NCBI RefSeq assembly: GCF_005405005.1 | Contig: NZ_BJDH01000002.1 | Span: 362,910-426,909 of the forward strand | Direction: 5' to 3' | From: Lactiplantibacillus daoliensis | GTDB taxonomy: Bacteria; Bacillota; Bacilli; Lactobacillales; Lactobacillaceae | Length of the DNA: 64,000 bases | In this document: in pieces, positions 1 through 8,305 of the stretch | How positions within the stretch are numbered: position 1 is the stretch's first letter | How the letters are laid out: each line of letters opens with the position of its first letter | Made by a program: the position numbers and the translations under genes | Notes under the pieces: generated by a model | Database searches by the model: none | The model's input: the letters and a program-made list of their open reading frames with translations, nothing else | What the model was told of the DNA's origin: nothing

Positions 1-123
1 TTTACCTAATTCAACGGAATCGACATTAGTGTAGCCGAGACGATGTAGCGCATCATGCACCGCTTCACCCTTTGGATCTAAAATTGATTCTTTATAGGTC
101 ACATAGACTTTTGCCAAATACAT
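1..123 (-). CDS. purS: PurS subunit of phosphoribosylformylglycinamidine synthase (partial)
   Basis: Partial gene running off the left edge of the window. The first 41 residues (MYLAKVYVTYKESILDPKG...) match the start of PurS, the small subunit that bridges PurL and PurQ in the fourth step of de novo purine synthesis. The ATG overlaps the purC stop as TAATG, so the two are translationally coupled in the purine operon. The C-terminal half is outside the window. Confidence 0.9.
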   Translation of the reverse strand, partial: MYLAKVYVTYKESILDPKGEAVHDALHRLGYTNVDSVELGK

Positions 124-857
124 TATTGTTGGCTCCCTTCGACAGTGGCTAAACGTGCCAGCACTTCTTGATAAACCGTTGTTAAATCGCCAAGATTTTT
201 CCGGAAAACATCTTTATCAAGAGACTTTTGCGTTTTTTCATCGACTAAACGACAGCTATCGGGTGAAATTTCATCGGCAAGTAAGACTTGACCGGTAGTC
301 GTCAGCCCAAACTCAATCTTAAAGTCGACGAGTTGCACACCCATTTCGGCAAAAATGGCTTGTAATCGTGTATTAACGAGTAATGCTTGACGCTTCATCT
401 CCGCCACCACTTCGTCGCTAGCAACTTTGAGAGCTGCGACCTGCGAGTCATTGATAAAGGGATCATCAAGCGCATCACTTTTATAGAAGAATTCCAAAAC
501 AGGTGTTTCAAATTTAGTCAAATGAGCGACGGCAAATTTTCGTTCAAAGCTGCCGGAAGCGGCATTGCGCACGACCGTTTCCAACGGAATCATCTTGACG
601 CGCCGGACTAATTGGACATACGCAGAGGGTTGATCAATAAAATGGTTGGGAATGCCGTGTTGGGCGAGATCTTTAAAAATCAAGCTAGAAATTCGATTAT
701 TCAGTAAACCTTTTTGATCAATAGCGACTTTTCGTTTGCCATTCAATGCCGTTGCTTGATCCAAATACTGAACCCATAAGACCTCAGGATCGTTGGTCGC
801 ATACATTTCTTTTGCTTTACCGGTATAAAGTAACTCGCCTTTTTCAACTGCCGTCAT
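123..857 (-). CDS. purC: phosphoribosylaminoimidazole-succinocarboxamide synthase
   Basis: SAICAR synthase, 244 residues, the usual length of the bacterial monofunctional enzyme. It joins aspartate to CAIR using ATP in de novo purine synthesis. Visible family segments are LLYTGKAKEMYAT near the N terminus (nucleotide loop), the VVRNAASGSF segment around residue 95, and DFKIEFG followed by DEISPDSCRL around residues 178-202. It starts 2 bp after the purK stop and overlaps purS by one base, so it is part of the purEKCS operon on the minus strand. Confidence 0.97.
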   Translation of the reverse strand: MTAVEKGELLYTGKAKEMYATNDPEVLWVQYLDQATALNGKRKVAIDQKGLLNNRISSLIFKDLAQHGIPNHFIDQPSAYVQLVRRVKMIPLETVVRNAASGSFERKFAVAHLTKFETPVLEFFYKSDALDDPFINDSQVAALKVASDEVVAEMKRQALLVNTRLQAIFAEMGVQLVDFKIEFGLTTTGQVLLADEISPDSCRLVDEKTQKSLDKDVFRKNLGDLTTVYQEVLARLATVEGSQQ

Positions 858-859
858 AA

Positions 860-1990
860 TTATTGTTCTCCCTTCAACTGTTGTAATGCCTGTAATGCTT
901 GGTCAACGTTCGGATCTAAGACCGTAACGTGGCCCATTTTCCGTTGTGGTTTAATCTCAGCCTTACCATAATCATGAAAATGCCATTCCGGATGATTAAT
1001 TAAGTTTTCCCGAGCAACAGTTAAATCTGCCCCCAATAAATTGCGCATGACTGCTGGTTCAAACTGTGTCACTGCTGGGATCGGTAAACCGCAAATACTA
1101 CGAATATGTGCTTCAAATTGAGAAATATTGCAAGCTTCAATGGTGTAATGACCAGAATTATGTGGCCGAGGTGCTAGTTCATTCACTAGCAAAGTGTCAT
1201 CTGGTAAAACGAAGAATTCAATTCCCAAAACACCGCGCAAGTTCAAGGCTTCTGCAACGGAAACGGCAATTTTTCGAGCGGCCGCATGAACAACTGGCCG
1301 CACATTTGCTGGTGCAATGGTCGTGTGTAAAATGTGATGTTGATGTCGATTCTCGACAAGTGGAAAGGTGGTCACCACCCCAGCCGCACTTCGTGTAACC
1401 ATGATTGAAACTTCAACCCGAAACTCTTGGCGCGCTTCTAAAATACAAGGGGTTTCAATCAATTTGAGTGCCGCTAGTGTAACTTTTGATTCGGATAAGT
1501 CGGTTTGACCATGGCCGTCGTAGCCACCCGCAATCGTTTTTAAGATGGCCGGCGTGCCGACACGCTTCAAAGCATAATTAAGACTCTGCTCATCGTTCAC
1601 TGGCGCAAACGGCGTGACCGGAATACCATGATCGTGTAAAAATTGTTTTTCATTGAGGCGATTGCCGGTGATGTGTAAAAGCTCGGTGCCCTGTGGTAAC
1701 TGTGCATACTTTTGCGCTGCAATTAAAGCCGCTTCATCCACATTTTCAAATTCATACGTTAACACGTCGCTTTGTTGGGCTAACATAATCAGGGCTGATT
1801 TATCTTGGTAATCTGCCGTAATTTGAAAATCTGCGACCTGGGCCGCTGGCGCGTGGGGTGTGGGATCAAGCACCCCAACATGATAGCCCATTGCCTTAGC
1901 ACTGAGCGCCATCATTTGCCCTAACTGCCCCCCACCGACAATTCCGATGGTTGCTGGCGGTAAAATTGGCTGATTAGAATTGCTGTTCAC
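860..1990 (-). CDS. purK: 5-(carboxyamino)imidazole ribonucleotide synthase
   Basis: PurK, an ATP-grasp enzyme that carboxylates AIR to N5-CAIR, the substrate of PurE. I place the start at a GTG at 1990 because AGGAGG lies about 8 bases upstream. A longer in-frame reading to 2053 would add 21 residues that only shadow the end of purE. The product is then 376 residues with a dinucleotide-type motif [12 protein letters not shown] near the N terminus and the ATP-grasp segments [12 protein letters not shown] and [14 protein letters not shown]. It overlaps the 3' end of purE by 17 bases, which implies coupled translation. Confidence 0.95.
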   Translation of the reverse strand: MNSNSNQPILPPATIGIVGGGQLGQMMALSAKAMGYHVGVLDPTPHAPAAQVADFQITADYQDKSALIMLAQQSDVLTYEFENVDEAALIAAQKYAQLPQGTELLHITGNRLNEKQFLHDHGIPVTPFAPVNDEQSLNYALKRVGTPAILKTIAGGYDGHGQTDLSESKVTLAALKLIETPCILEARQEFRVEVSIMVTRSAAGVVTTFPLVENRHQHHILHTTIAPANVRPVVHAAARKIAVSVAEALNLRGVLGIEFFVLPDDTLLVNELAPRPHNSGHYTIEACNISQFEAHIRSICGLPIPAVTQFEPAVMRNLLGADLTVARENLINHPEWHFHDYGKAEIKPQRKMGHVTVLDPNVDQALQALQQLKGEQ

Positions 1991-2456
1991 TTTGTTCAGC
2001 CTCCTGCCGTTGTTGTTGCCGAAAGTTAAGTACCGCGTGCTGAATTTTCTCATCTTGTAGTCCTAATATTTGTGCAGCCATTAAGGCGGCATTTTTCGCA
2101 CCAGCTTCACCAATCGCCATCGTTGCGACTGGCACACCGGCAGGCATCTGAACAATCGATAGTAAGGAATCAACGCCGTTAAGTACGCGCGTTTTAATTG
2201 GCACACCAATGACTGGTAACAACGTATTGGCAGCTAACATGCCTGGCAAGTGGGCAGCACCACCCGCGCCTGCAATAATTAATTGCAACCCGCGTTGGGC
2301 AGCTTCTTCACCGTATATTTGTAAGGTTGCCGGCATTCGATGTGCTGAAATCACTCGGCGCTCATAATCAATGCCAAGCATTGTGAGTTGCTGAGCAGCT
2401 AATTGCATCGTCGGCCAATCTGAAATTGACCCCATCACTAAACCAACTTTCGCCAT
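1974..2456 (-). CDS. purE: N5-carboxyaminoimidazole ribonucleotide mutase
   Basis: PurE class I mutase, 160 residues, converting N5-CAIR to CAIR. The substrate-binding signature [13 protein letters not shown] is at residues 5-17. SAHRMP and the glycine-rich [12 protein letters not shown] segment follow. It is the first gene of the minus-strand purine operon, preceded by GAAGGATTGAG as ribosome binding site. The roughly 450 bp upstream carries candidate PurR boxes. Confidence 0.96.
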   Translation of the reverse strand: MAKVGLVMGSISDWPTMQLAAQQLTMLGIDYERRVISAHRMPATLQIYGEEAAQRGLQLIIAGAGGAAHLPGMLAANTLLPVIGVPIKTRVLNGVDSLLSIVQMPAGVPVATMAIGEAGAKNAALMAAQILGLQDEKIQHAVLNFRQQQRQEAEQSEQQF

Positions 2457-2550
2457 CTCAATCCTTCTTTCTTTGTTTTCATCATAAGTTTAACAACCTC
2501 GTTAGTTACTGTCAACGAATTTCTTAACTTTATCTATTAATTAACGTTTT

Positions 2551-2563
2551 AATGTTCGTGTTA
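2551..2563 (-). promoter_or_regulatory. candidate PurBox upstream of purE
   Basis: On the minus strand this reads TAACACGAACATT, close to the PurR box consensus of Gram-positive bacteria (AWWWCCGAACWWT) with a CGAAC core. It lies about 95 bp upstream of purE. PurR is not in the window, so assignment rests on motif and position. Confidence 0.5.
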
Positions 2564-2627
2564 TTTAAAAACAGTCTTAATCATCTCTAGCTTAACATTA
2601 TTAAATTAATATCTGTTTTGTCAGCAT

Positions 2628-2640
2628 TTTGTTCGGTTAC
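2628..2640 (-). promoter_or_regulatory. candidate PurBox upstream of purE
   Basis: The minus strand reads GTAACCGAACAAA, with the full CCGAAC core of the PurBox. It is in the same orientation as the operon, 65 bp from the proximal box at 2551-2563. Confidence 0.5.
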
Positions 2641-2694
2641 CGGCCAAATGAACAGTTAGAGAACGTTTATCGGGTATAAATAGATTTATCATTA

Positions 2695-2707
2695 AATTCC
2701 GAACTTT
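2695..2707 (+). promoter_or_regulatory. candidate PurBox, opposite orientation
   Basis: AATTCCGAACTTT fits the PurBox consensus at all 13 positions, on the plus strand. Together with the box at 2628-2640 it makes a pair in opposite orientations. It could also act on the divergent small gene at 2910. Confidence 0.5.
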
Positions 2708-2909
2708 GTAAATTTCAGCACCAATTGGTATTTTTAATACTGAATTCGCCAACCACTGAGTTTAAGTTAACTAACATCATTTGAACGGAAAGCCCACACA
2801 AATCAGCCAAAAACCGATATTTTCGATTTACAGCGGCTTAAAACCGAACTAAACTGCGGATGTTTCATTAAATCATACACACCAGCCTTACGCTAAAGGG
2901 GGCACAATC

Positions 2910-3104
2910 ATGCAATTTAAGCATCCAGTAACCTTTTATCGCTCCATCGCCTTTTGGTTCGGTCTCATTTTTGTTTGGGTCGCCATCTTCGGTTTTCCAA
3001 AAACAATGGTAACCGTTGGGGATATCTTCACGTATCCAATTATTTTCATCATTGCTATCGCTAGCATTCTCTCCGCCATCTTCCAAAAGAAAAAGAAGTA
3101 TTAA
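2910..3104 (+). CDS. small membrane protein, unknown function
   Basis: 64 residues with two hydrophobic segments (about residues 12-28 and 38-56) and a basic C-terminal tail ending KKKKY. AAAGGGGG sits about 8 bases before the ATG, and a strong hairpin follows the stop, so it is probably a real monocistronic gene. I do not recognise the family. It is divergent from purE. Confidence 0.7.
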   Translation: MQFKHPVTFYRSIAFWFGLIFVWVAIFGFPKTMVTVGDIFTYPIIFIIAIASILSAIFQKKKKY

Positions 3105-3121
3105 CCGATTAGACACCAAAA

Positions 3122-3158
3122 CAGGCAGGCAACCCTCATCGGTTACCTGCCTGCTTTA
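3122..3158 (+). terminator. rho-independent terminator
   Basis: Stem CAGGCAGGCAACC with GGTTACCTGCCTG (one mismatch), followed by CTTTAT. It ends the small gene at 2910-3104. Confidence 0.75.
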
Positions 3159-3183
3159 TAAACATAATTCTTACTCATCAATG

Positions 3184-3512
3184 CCGCCTACCGGTTGGCC
3201 TGAAATCGGCTGGAACGTGATGGCCACATTTGGAAGCCAAGGTACGGTCTTCCAAGCCGGGCTTTATCTAAGACGGAAAATCACCGTCCAAGATAAACAA
3301 CACCACTGAGCCAATTTCAGACCGCCCGACGCTAAACTTGCCTTCTAATCTGTGTTTAGCCGAGAGGTTGGAAACTAAAATGCTCAGCCATGAAATTGGT
3401 CTTAGCGCGGGTGCTTTTCCCGCACTTAGACCAAGGTCGGCTTTGGAGACCGCCCTTTGGCTCCAAAACGGCCCATGGCGTTCCAGTATTTTAGTTTTCA
3501 ACCGGTAGGCGG
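3184..3512. repeat. large palindromic intergenic repeat with variable self-complementary stems (copy H1)
   Basis: A 329 bp element bounded by a perfect 14 bp inverted repeat (CCGCCTACCGGTTG at 3184-3197, CAACCGGTAGGCGG at 3499-3512). It holds two hairpin arms in opposite orientations. Arm 1 closes with 3200-3211 against 3309-3320 (CTGAAATCGGCT / AGCCAATTTCAG). Arm 2 closes with 3367-3383 against 3486-3502. Both contain a core also seen at 45063-45599: GGAACG near the stem, TTGGAAG...CTTCCAA, and CTGAGC. Open frames inside it are by-products of the palindrome. It has no gene of its own. Confidence 0.85.
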
Positions 3513-3531
3513 AAAATTAAACAAGTTCAAC

Positions 3532-4839
3532 TCAGTTATCGTTGCCAGAAGCACCTGAAATACTGTCTACTTCCGGTTCGACTGGTTCGGGATCCGCTGA
3601 CGCACCGGATACTTCATCCGGTTGTTCAGGCACAGCATCTGCCGAGGCACCCGACACACTGTCTGGCTTGGTATCAGCACTTTTAGCAGACGCACCTGAA
3701 ATGGCATCCGCTTTCGCATTCGGATCTTTGGCCAACACTTGACCGGTATGTGCTAAATAGTATTTAACGATTGGCAAAATATCGAGGACAAATTCATTAA
3801 TCCCTTTATAATCCCCTTTGGCATCATGCATGGCTTGATAATAATGCATAATGTACTTTTCGGGTCCATTTCCTGGTACAGGTAACTTGAACAAATCCGT
3901 CTTACCCGTGCGCAACATATGAATCACTTGTTGTACATGTGGAATAGCCCGCTTTGGATGACAATCAGCCATTGGATTGCCAGCTTGAGCTGGGGTCCGA
4001 GCAGCCATCATATCTTTAGCTTCCGCATTGTGATTATAGTAAATAAATTGATTATTCGCATCGGCATACGTTAATTCCATCGGCATCGAATTCAAGAAAT
4101 AATTCAATTGATTAACGGTCAAAACACCCCGATCCAGCTTGACGTAGTCGTCACCGGTCGCTGCATTCGTTTTAGCCGCAGCTTGTTCGACCCAATCAGC
4201 CGCGTGCATATTCACGCCTTCAATCGTCGTTTCAACTTTGCCATGTGCTTCCAAATCTTCTGACTTCCAGCTATCGTCTTCGGCTGGGCCATTCATCGTA
4301 TTGATCACTTTGACAAATTTAACGAACTTTTCAAGCGTTTCCTTTAAAAAGCTAACTGTACGTGCATCTTTTAAATTATGCTGATCATCAAACGCCTCTT
4401 TAACTTCACCTAATAAGAATTCGTTTCCCGGCATGACAATCGCATCGACACCTGGTGATTCCAAAATCTGGCGTAAGTTCAACTGTGCACGTGAAGAGCC
4501 TTGGTCGTAGTATGAAGCACCAACAATCATCACTGGCTTGCCAGACAGTGGATGAATCTTAAAAGATAGCCATTCAATGACACTCTTTAACGCTGCGGTA
4601 ATCGTATGATTGTGCTCTGGTGTGGCAATGATCACACCGTCTGCTTGTTTGATTTTATGACTGAGATACTGGACCGCGTCACTATCCGTCTGGTCATCAC
4701 TTTGATTAAACATCGGCACATCTTGAATATCCAAAATTTCAACATCCACCGTGTCACTAAAATGTGTCGCAATGAATTTTAATAACAGCCGGTTGTATGA
4801 TTTATCAGCAACAGAACCGGCAATTCCAACTAATTTCAT
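3532..4839 (-). CDS. NADPH-dependent FMN reductase-like protein with PAS domain and four-fold SGAS tail
   Basis: 435 residues with three parts. Residues 1-180 are a flavodoxin-like NADPH-dependent FMN reductase domain ([13 protein letters not shown] phosphate loop, [21 protein letters not shown]). Residues 233-375 form a PAS-like domain of the DUF438-associated type ([12 protein letters not shown], conserved DCHP with Cys293). Residues 376-435 are a low-complexity acidic tail with four motifs D-x-[IV]-SGAS at 378-384, 393-399, 408-414 and 425-431. D-x-x-[ST]GA[ST] is the site at which ApbE attaches FMN to Ser/Thr, so the tail could hold up to four covalent flavins; this is inference. No signal peptide or membrane segment is seen. 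It starts 15 bp after a paralogous reductase gene, after GAGAGGAG, so the two form an operon. No apbE is in the window. Confidence 0.85.
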   Translation of the reverse strand: MKLVGIAGSVADKSYNRLLLKFIATHFSDTVDVEILDIQDVPMFNQSDDQTDSDAVQYLSHKIKQADGVIIATPEHNHTITAALKSVIEWLSFKIHPLSGKPVMIVGASYYDQGSSRAQLNLRQILESPGVDAIVMPGNEFLLGEVKEAFDDQHNLKDARTVSFLKETLEKFVKFVKVINTMNGPAEDDSWKSEDLEAHGKVETTIEGVNMHAADWVEQAAAKTNAATGDDYVKLDRGVLTVNQLNYFLNSMPMELTYADANNQFIYYNHNAEAKDMMAARTPAQAGNPMADCHPKRAIPHVQQVIHMLRTGKTDLFKLPVPGNGPEKYIMHYYQAMHDAKGDYKGINEFVLDILPIVKYYLAHTGQVLAKDPNAKADAISGASAKSADTKPDSVSGASADAVPEQPDEVSGASADPEPVEPEVDSISGASGNDN

Positions 4840-4854
4840 GTCAAAAACTCCTCT

Positions 4855-5463
4855 CTAAAGCTTGTCCCAATTCACATTCTGAACTTCTTTTCGGTTAGCT
4901 TCATTGGCGTGATTCAATTCAGCCGTAATATCAACGAACGTTTGAAAATCTGTGAATAGCCCAGTCAATTTCGCCAATTTTTGCTCATCCACCAAATTAC
5001 CATCGGCATCAAAAGCTTGTAACGAGTGCCCTAATAAGAATTCTGAACTAGGCATGATTCGTGCTCGCAATTCTGGTGAGTCCAAAATCTGACGTAAATG
5101 TGCCTGAGCACGCGACGTGCCTAATGAGCCGTATGACGCCCCAATAATCATGACCGGCTTATCCACAAAGGGATGAATATGAAATGACAACCACTCCAGC
5201 GCATTCATTAAAACCGCTGGTGCCGAATGATCATACTCGGGAGTGCTAATAATCACGCCATCCGCTTGGTCAATTTTTTCAGCAATCGCGGTGGCTGCCG
5301 CTGGAACTTGTTTATTTTCTGGCTTATTAAACATCGGTAAATCTTTAATTTCAACCAGTTCAATCGTTGCTTGCGCCGCAAAATGTTTTTGCATGAATTG
5401 TAATAACGTTCGATTCGTCGATTCATCTGAATTGGTCCCGACGATGGCAATAAACTTGTGCAT
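4855..5463 (-). CDS. NADPH-dependent FMN reductase family protein
   Basis: 202 residues, a single flavodoxin-like domain: IVGTNSDESTNRT loop near residue 8, STPEYDHS, and GASYGSLGTSRAQAHLR. It is a clear paralog of the first domain of the downstream 435-residue protein, pointing to a local duplication. Proteins of this family reduce flavins, quinones or azo dyes with NAD(P)H; the substrate cannot be told from sequence. I start at the ATG at 5463, which has AAAAGGAG at about 9 bases, rather than at a TTG two codons earlier. It is first gene of a two-gene operon behind a good promoter at 5527-5555. Confidence 0.88.
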   Translation of the reverse strand: MHKFIAIVGTNSDESTNRTLLQFMQKHFAAQATIELVEIKDLPMFNKPENKQVPAAATAIAEKIDQADGVIISTPEYDHSAPAVLMNALEWLSFHIHPFVDKPVMIIGASYGSLGTSRAQAHLRQILDSPELRARIMPSSEFLLGHSLQAFDADGNLVDEQKLAKLTGLFTDFQTFVDITAELNHANEANRKEVQNVNWDKL

Positions 5464-5526
5464 TTTCAAGAACTCCTTTTTAACGGCCTAATTGCTGCTT
5501 GATATAAAATAGTTATCGTTAATGAT

Positions 5527-5555
5527 ATTGTAAACGATTTCACGAATTAAATCAA
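5527..5555 (-). promoter_or_regulatory. sigma-A type promoter of the FMN-reductase pair
   Basis: On the minus strand, TTGATT at 5555-5550 and TACAAT at 5532-5527, separated by 17 bases. It lies about 60 bp upstream of the first reductase gene. Confidence 0.65.
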
Positions 5556-5587
5556 AGTAAGTTTAACTTCATTATCAACGCTTTTTC

Positions 5588-5621
5588 AAAAAAAGATTGC
5601 CAACAACGACAATCTTTTTTT
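5588..5621 (-). terminator. rho-independent terminator of the lipoate ligase gene
   Basis: Stem AAAAAGATTG / CAATCTTTTTTT with a T-run on both strands, directly after the stop codon at 5628. Confidence 0.75.
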
Positions 5622-5627
5622 AGGTCA

Positions 5628-6653
5628 CTATTTAGTTGTTTCACCTTGTTCAACTAACAAGCTAATCAACTCATTACGATCAATTTGTCCAAAATACAAC
5701 TGTAAGTCCAGATCCGCCAGAGCTGCGGTCACAGCCGTGCGAGTATATTTAACCCCTTTTAGCCGATCTAGGACCGTTTGAACAGGTTGTGAACCGAAGA
5801 AGTCACCGTAAACTGTCAAATCCGCAATTCGACCGTTGGCGATATTGAGTCTAAAATCAACCGTACCAGCCGTAAAATGCCGCCGATGCTGGATTTCAAA
5901 GGCTGGCGATTGACCATAAATCCAATCCCAATTTTTGAAGTAACGCTGATTTAAGTCAGCCACTCCGGCTCGAATCGTATCATCTAACGGATAGGTCTTC
6001 GCGTCGGCTAAATCGGACACACCTAAAATTTCACGAGCTAACCGATCTCTGAATTCCTCAATCGTTAAGTTCTGATAGGCCGGTGCCAAGTACGGCCGCA
6101 AGTTAGTCACCCGACTACGCACCGATTTGATACCTTTAGAGGCCATTTTATCTGCCGGCACAGTTAAGGCCTTAGCAATCTGAGACTGATCCACATCATA
6201 CATCAACGTGCCATGTGAAAACATCCGACCATTTTCCACATGCATCGCATTGCCAGAAAACTTTTTACCATCGATCAGCAAATCGTTGCGACCGCTCATC
6301 TCGGCCCCAGTCGCGCCCATCGCATGCAATGCCTTGAGTACTGGTGCCGTGAAACGCTTGAAATTGCCAAAGCCGTCACCATCATCTTTAGTGATGAAGC
6401 TAAAACTGACATTCCCAAGATCATCAAAGACCGCACCACCACCAGAGGTTCGGCGCGTCAAAATAATCTTTTGCTGCTCAACATACGCCTGATTAATTTC
6501 GGCCAACACATTTTGGTAGCGGCCGACAATAATACAAGGTGAATTGATATAGAAGTATAAAATTGGTTCGGATAAATCGGCATGAGCCATTAGATAAGTT
6601 TCAATGGCTAAGTTCGTCCGAATATCGTGACTAGGACTAGTTAAATAACGCAT
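5628..6653 (-). CDS. lplA: lipoate-protein ligase A
   Basis: 341 residues, the usual length for the LplA type with an accessory C-terminal domain. It activates free lipoate with ATP and transfers it to lipoyl domains of 2-oxoacid dehydrogenases or GcvH. Visible motifs are RRTSGGGAVFDDLGNVSFSF around residues 72-91 and DGKKFSGNAM around residue 128, where the lysine contacts lipoyl-AMP. AGGAAG lies before the ATG. It follows the tyrosine phosphatase gene by 15 bp on the same strand. Confidence 0.93.
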   Translation of the reverse strand: MRYLTSPSHDIRTNLAIETYLMAHADLSEPILYFYINSPCIIVGRYQNVLAEINQAYVEQQKIILTRRTSGGGAVFDDLGNVSFSFITKDDGDGFGNFKRFTAPVLKALHAMGATGAEMSGRNDLLIDGKKFSGNAMHVENGRMFSHGTLMYDVDQSQIAKALTVPADKMASKGIKSVRSRVTNLRPYLAPAYQNLTIEEFRDRLAREILGVSDLADAKTYPLDDTIRAGVADLNQRYFKNWDWIYGQSPAFEIQHRRHFTAGTVDFRLNIANGRIADLTVYGDFFGSQPVQTVLDRLKGVKYTRTAVTAALADLDLQLYFGQIDRNELISLLVEQGETTK

Positions 6654-6668
6654 GCTGTCACTTCCTGA

Positions 6669-7460
6669 TTAATCTAAATATAACTCGCGTAATCGTAAAA
6701 TTTCTGTTTTAGTTAACTTTAATTCAGTCCGCAAATAATGTTCAATATTACCGGATTGATGTTTGATTTCTGAGAGAGCCGTGTCTAAATAGTCATTATC
6801 AACTGACCAGAGTGCGCGAATACTTTCTACCGTCTCAGCACTGACACCTTGTTTTTTGGCATCCGCCACCACGCTGTCAATTCGTTCGGCAGAAGCTGAG
6901 TTAGTTAATAAATAATCGGCCCGAATCGTTTCAAGGTCAACACCCAGTGCCGTTAACAAATATACTGCCCCCATCCCTGTCCGGTCTTTACCGGCAGTAC
7001 AATGGAACAAGAGCGATTCACCTGGTTGGTCATTGGCTAATAAAGCGTCAAAGAACCGGCGATATTCGCGCTTGGCATGATTTTCAGTCACGACCATTCG
7101 ATAAACCTTGAGCATGTGACGATAACCACTATCTGGATGATTTTCAAGATCCGCCGCCATTTTGTCAGTGCCGTCAGAGTTCTTGGTTTCATCTACGTTA
7201 AAAACGGGTGCATATAAGTATTTGGCCCGACCAGGAACTCGGTCAGGTGTATCTAAAACTTCTTGTGGTGACCGGAAATCCACATCGTAACGAACACCGT
7301 ACTCGTCCAAAAATTTCAAATCTGCTTGTGTTAAACGATCTAAGCCGCCACTCCGAAGCAATTTATGCCATTTGATATGATGACCATCTTTCGTTGCATA
7401 GCCACCTAGTTCGCGAAAATTAAAGCCTTGTTGAATTGGTAATAATCGTTCATTTGCCAT
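6669..7460 (-). CDS. protein-tyrosine / dual-specificity phosphatase (Tyr_phosphatase3 type)
   Basis: 263 residues with the cysteine phosphatase signature HCTAGKDRTG near residue 160, in which the Cys forms the phospho-enzyme. N-terminal NFRELGGY is typical of the bacterial PTP/lipid-phosphatase group related to Mycobacterium PtpB and Listeria LipA. I start at the ATG at 7460 preceded by AGGTGGCAGGACTC; an in-frame GTG at 7472 would add four residues. Likely cotranscribed with lplA. The substrate (phosphotyrosine or phosphoinositide) is unknown. Confidence 0.88.
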   Translation of the reverse strand: MANERLLPIQQGFNFRELGGYATKDGHHIKWHKLLRSGGLDRLTQADLKFLDEYGVRYDVDFRSPQEVLDTPDRVPGRAKYLYAPVFNVDETKNSDGTDKMAADLENHPDSGYRHMLKVYRMVVTENHAKREYRRFFDALLANDQPGESLLFHCTAGKDRTGMGAVYLLTALGVDLETIRADYLLTNSASAERIDSVVADAKKQGVSAETVESIRALWSVDNDYLDTALSEIKHQSGNIEHYLRTELKLTKTEILRLRELYLD

Positions 7461-7648
7461 GAGTCCTGCCACCTATTCTATGAATTTAACGACGAACTGA
7501 CGTGTTTGATTGCTTGTTAGTCCGTCTAAGCTACTTTCTATTCTAACATTGTGACGCACGTGATTTGATAAAAAGATTCATCATTAATTGACAAAGTCGG
7601 CCACCGTGAGAAAATAGAGAGTAAGACATCATTTACGGAGGTTTTTTC

Positions 7649-8287
7649 ATGACGACATTAGACTATTCAACCCAAGCTGACTGGCAATCCGTCGGCGGCA
7701 ATCAGCAATCCCCAATTAATATTGAAACCGCCAACACCACTGCTTCACAATTATCTGCCATCAGTTGGCGTGGCTTGTACCAAGCAAAAACGATTATCGG
7801 TACCGACACAACGCTAGAAGCAACTGGTACTGGCATGGCCTATTTAAATGACCGTGATTTCAACTTTGATCAAATTCATTTTCATACCCCGGCCGAACAT
7901 TTAATTGACGGGCAGGCCGCGCCAATTGAATGGCATCTCGTCCATCGCAGTGCAACCGGACAGCTTGCAGTCGTCGCTATTTTTGGTCGCATCGGCAAGC
8001 CCAATGCTAGTTTCCAAGGATTATTGGATCAATTTACGCCAGCCACTAGCCATGCGTTAACTGAACCAATTAACCTAACCGAACTATTGCCCGACACCGG
8101 TACCGTTTACCACTACCTTGGCTCATTAACCACGCCACCATTGACCGAGACCGTTGAATGGTATATCTGCGCGGATTCGGTCATGATTGGTGAAAAACAA
8201 TTAGCCGCTTACCAAAACTTATTTGGTCCTAATAACCGCCAAGTTCAGCCTTTAAACGACCGCCCAATTATCGCTGAACGGCTCTAA
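7649..8287 (+). CDS. cah: alpha-class carbonic anhydrase
   Basis: 212 residues of the alpha class, interconverting CO2 and bicarbonate. Zinc ligands are visible in QIHFHTPAEH and EWHLVH, the gatekeeper motif in the same block, and GSLTTPPLTETVEW near residue 155. QQSPINIET near the N terminus is typical. The family is normally secreted, but here the protein begins directly at the domain with no signal peptide, and GGAGG sits before this ATG, so a cytoplasmic enzyme is implied. The next gene follows 18 bp downstream. Confidence 0.93.
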   Translation: MTTLDYSTQADWQSVGGNQQSPINIETANTTASQLSAISWRGLYQAKTIIGTDTTLEATGTGMAYLNDRDFNFDQIHFHTPAEHLIDGQAAPIEWHLVHRSATGQLAVVAIFGRIGKPNASFQGLLDQFTPATSHALTEPINLTELLPDTGTVYHYLGSLTTPPLTETVEWYICADSVMIGEKQLAAYQNLFGPNNRQVQPLNDRPIIAERL

Positions 8288-8305
8288 TCAAACGAGGTGT
8301 AGCCC

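Noticed and set aside
3268..3501. Open frame on the minus strand inside hairpin element H1.
   Set aside because: It lies wholly in the palindrome, has no ribosome site and does not recur in H2.
3542..3742. Open frame on the plus strand opposite the SGAS tail.
   Set aside because: A shadow frame of the low-complexity tail, without a ribosome site.
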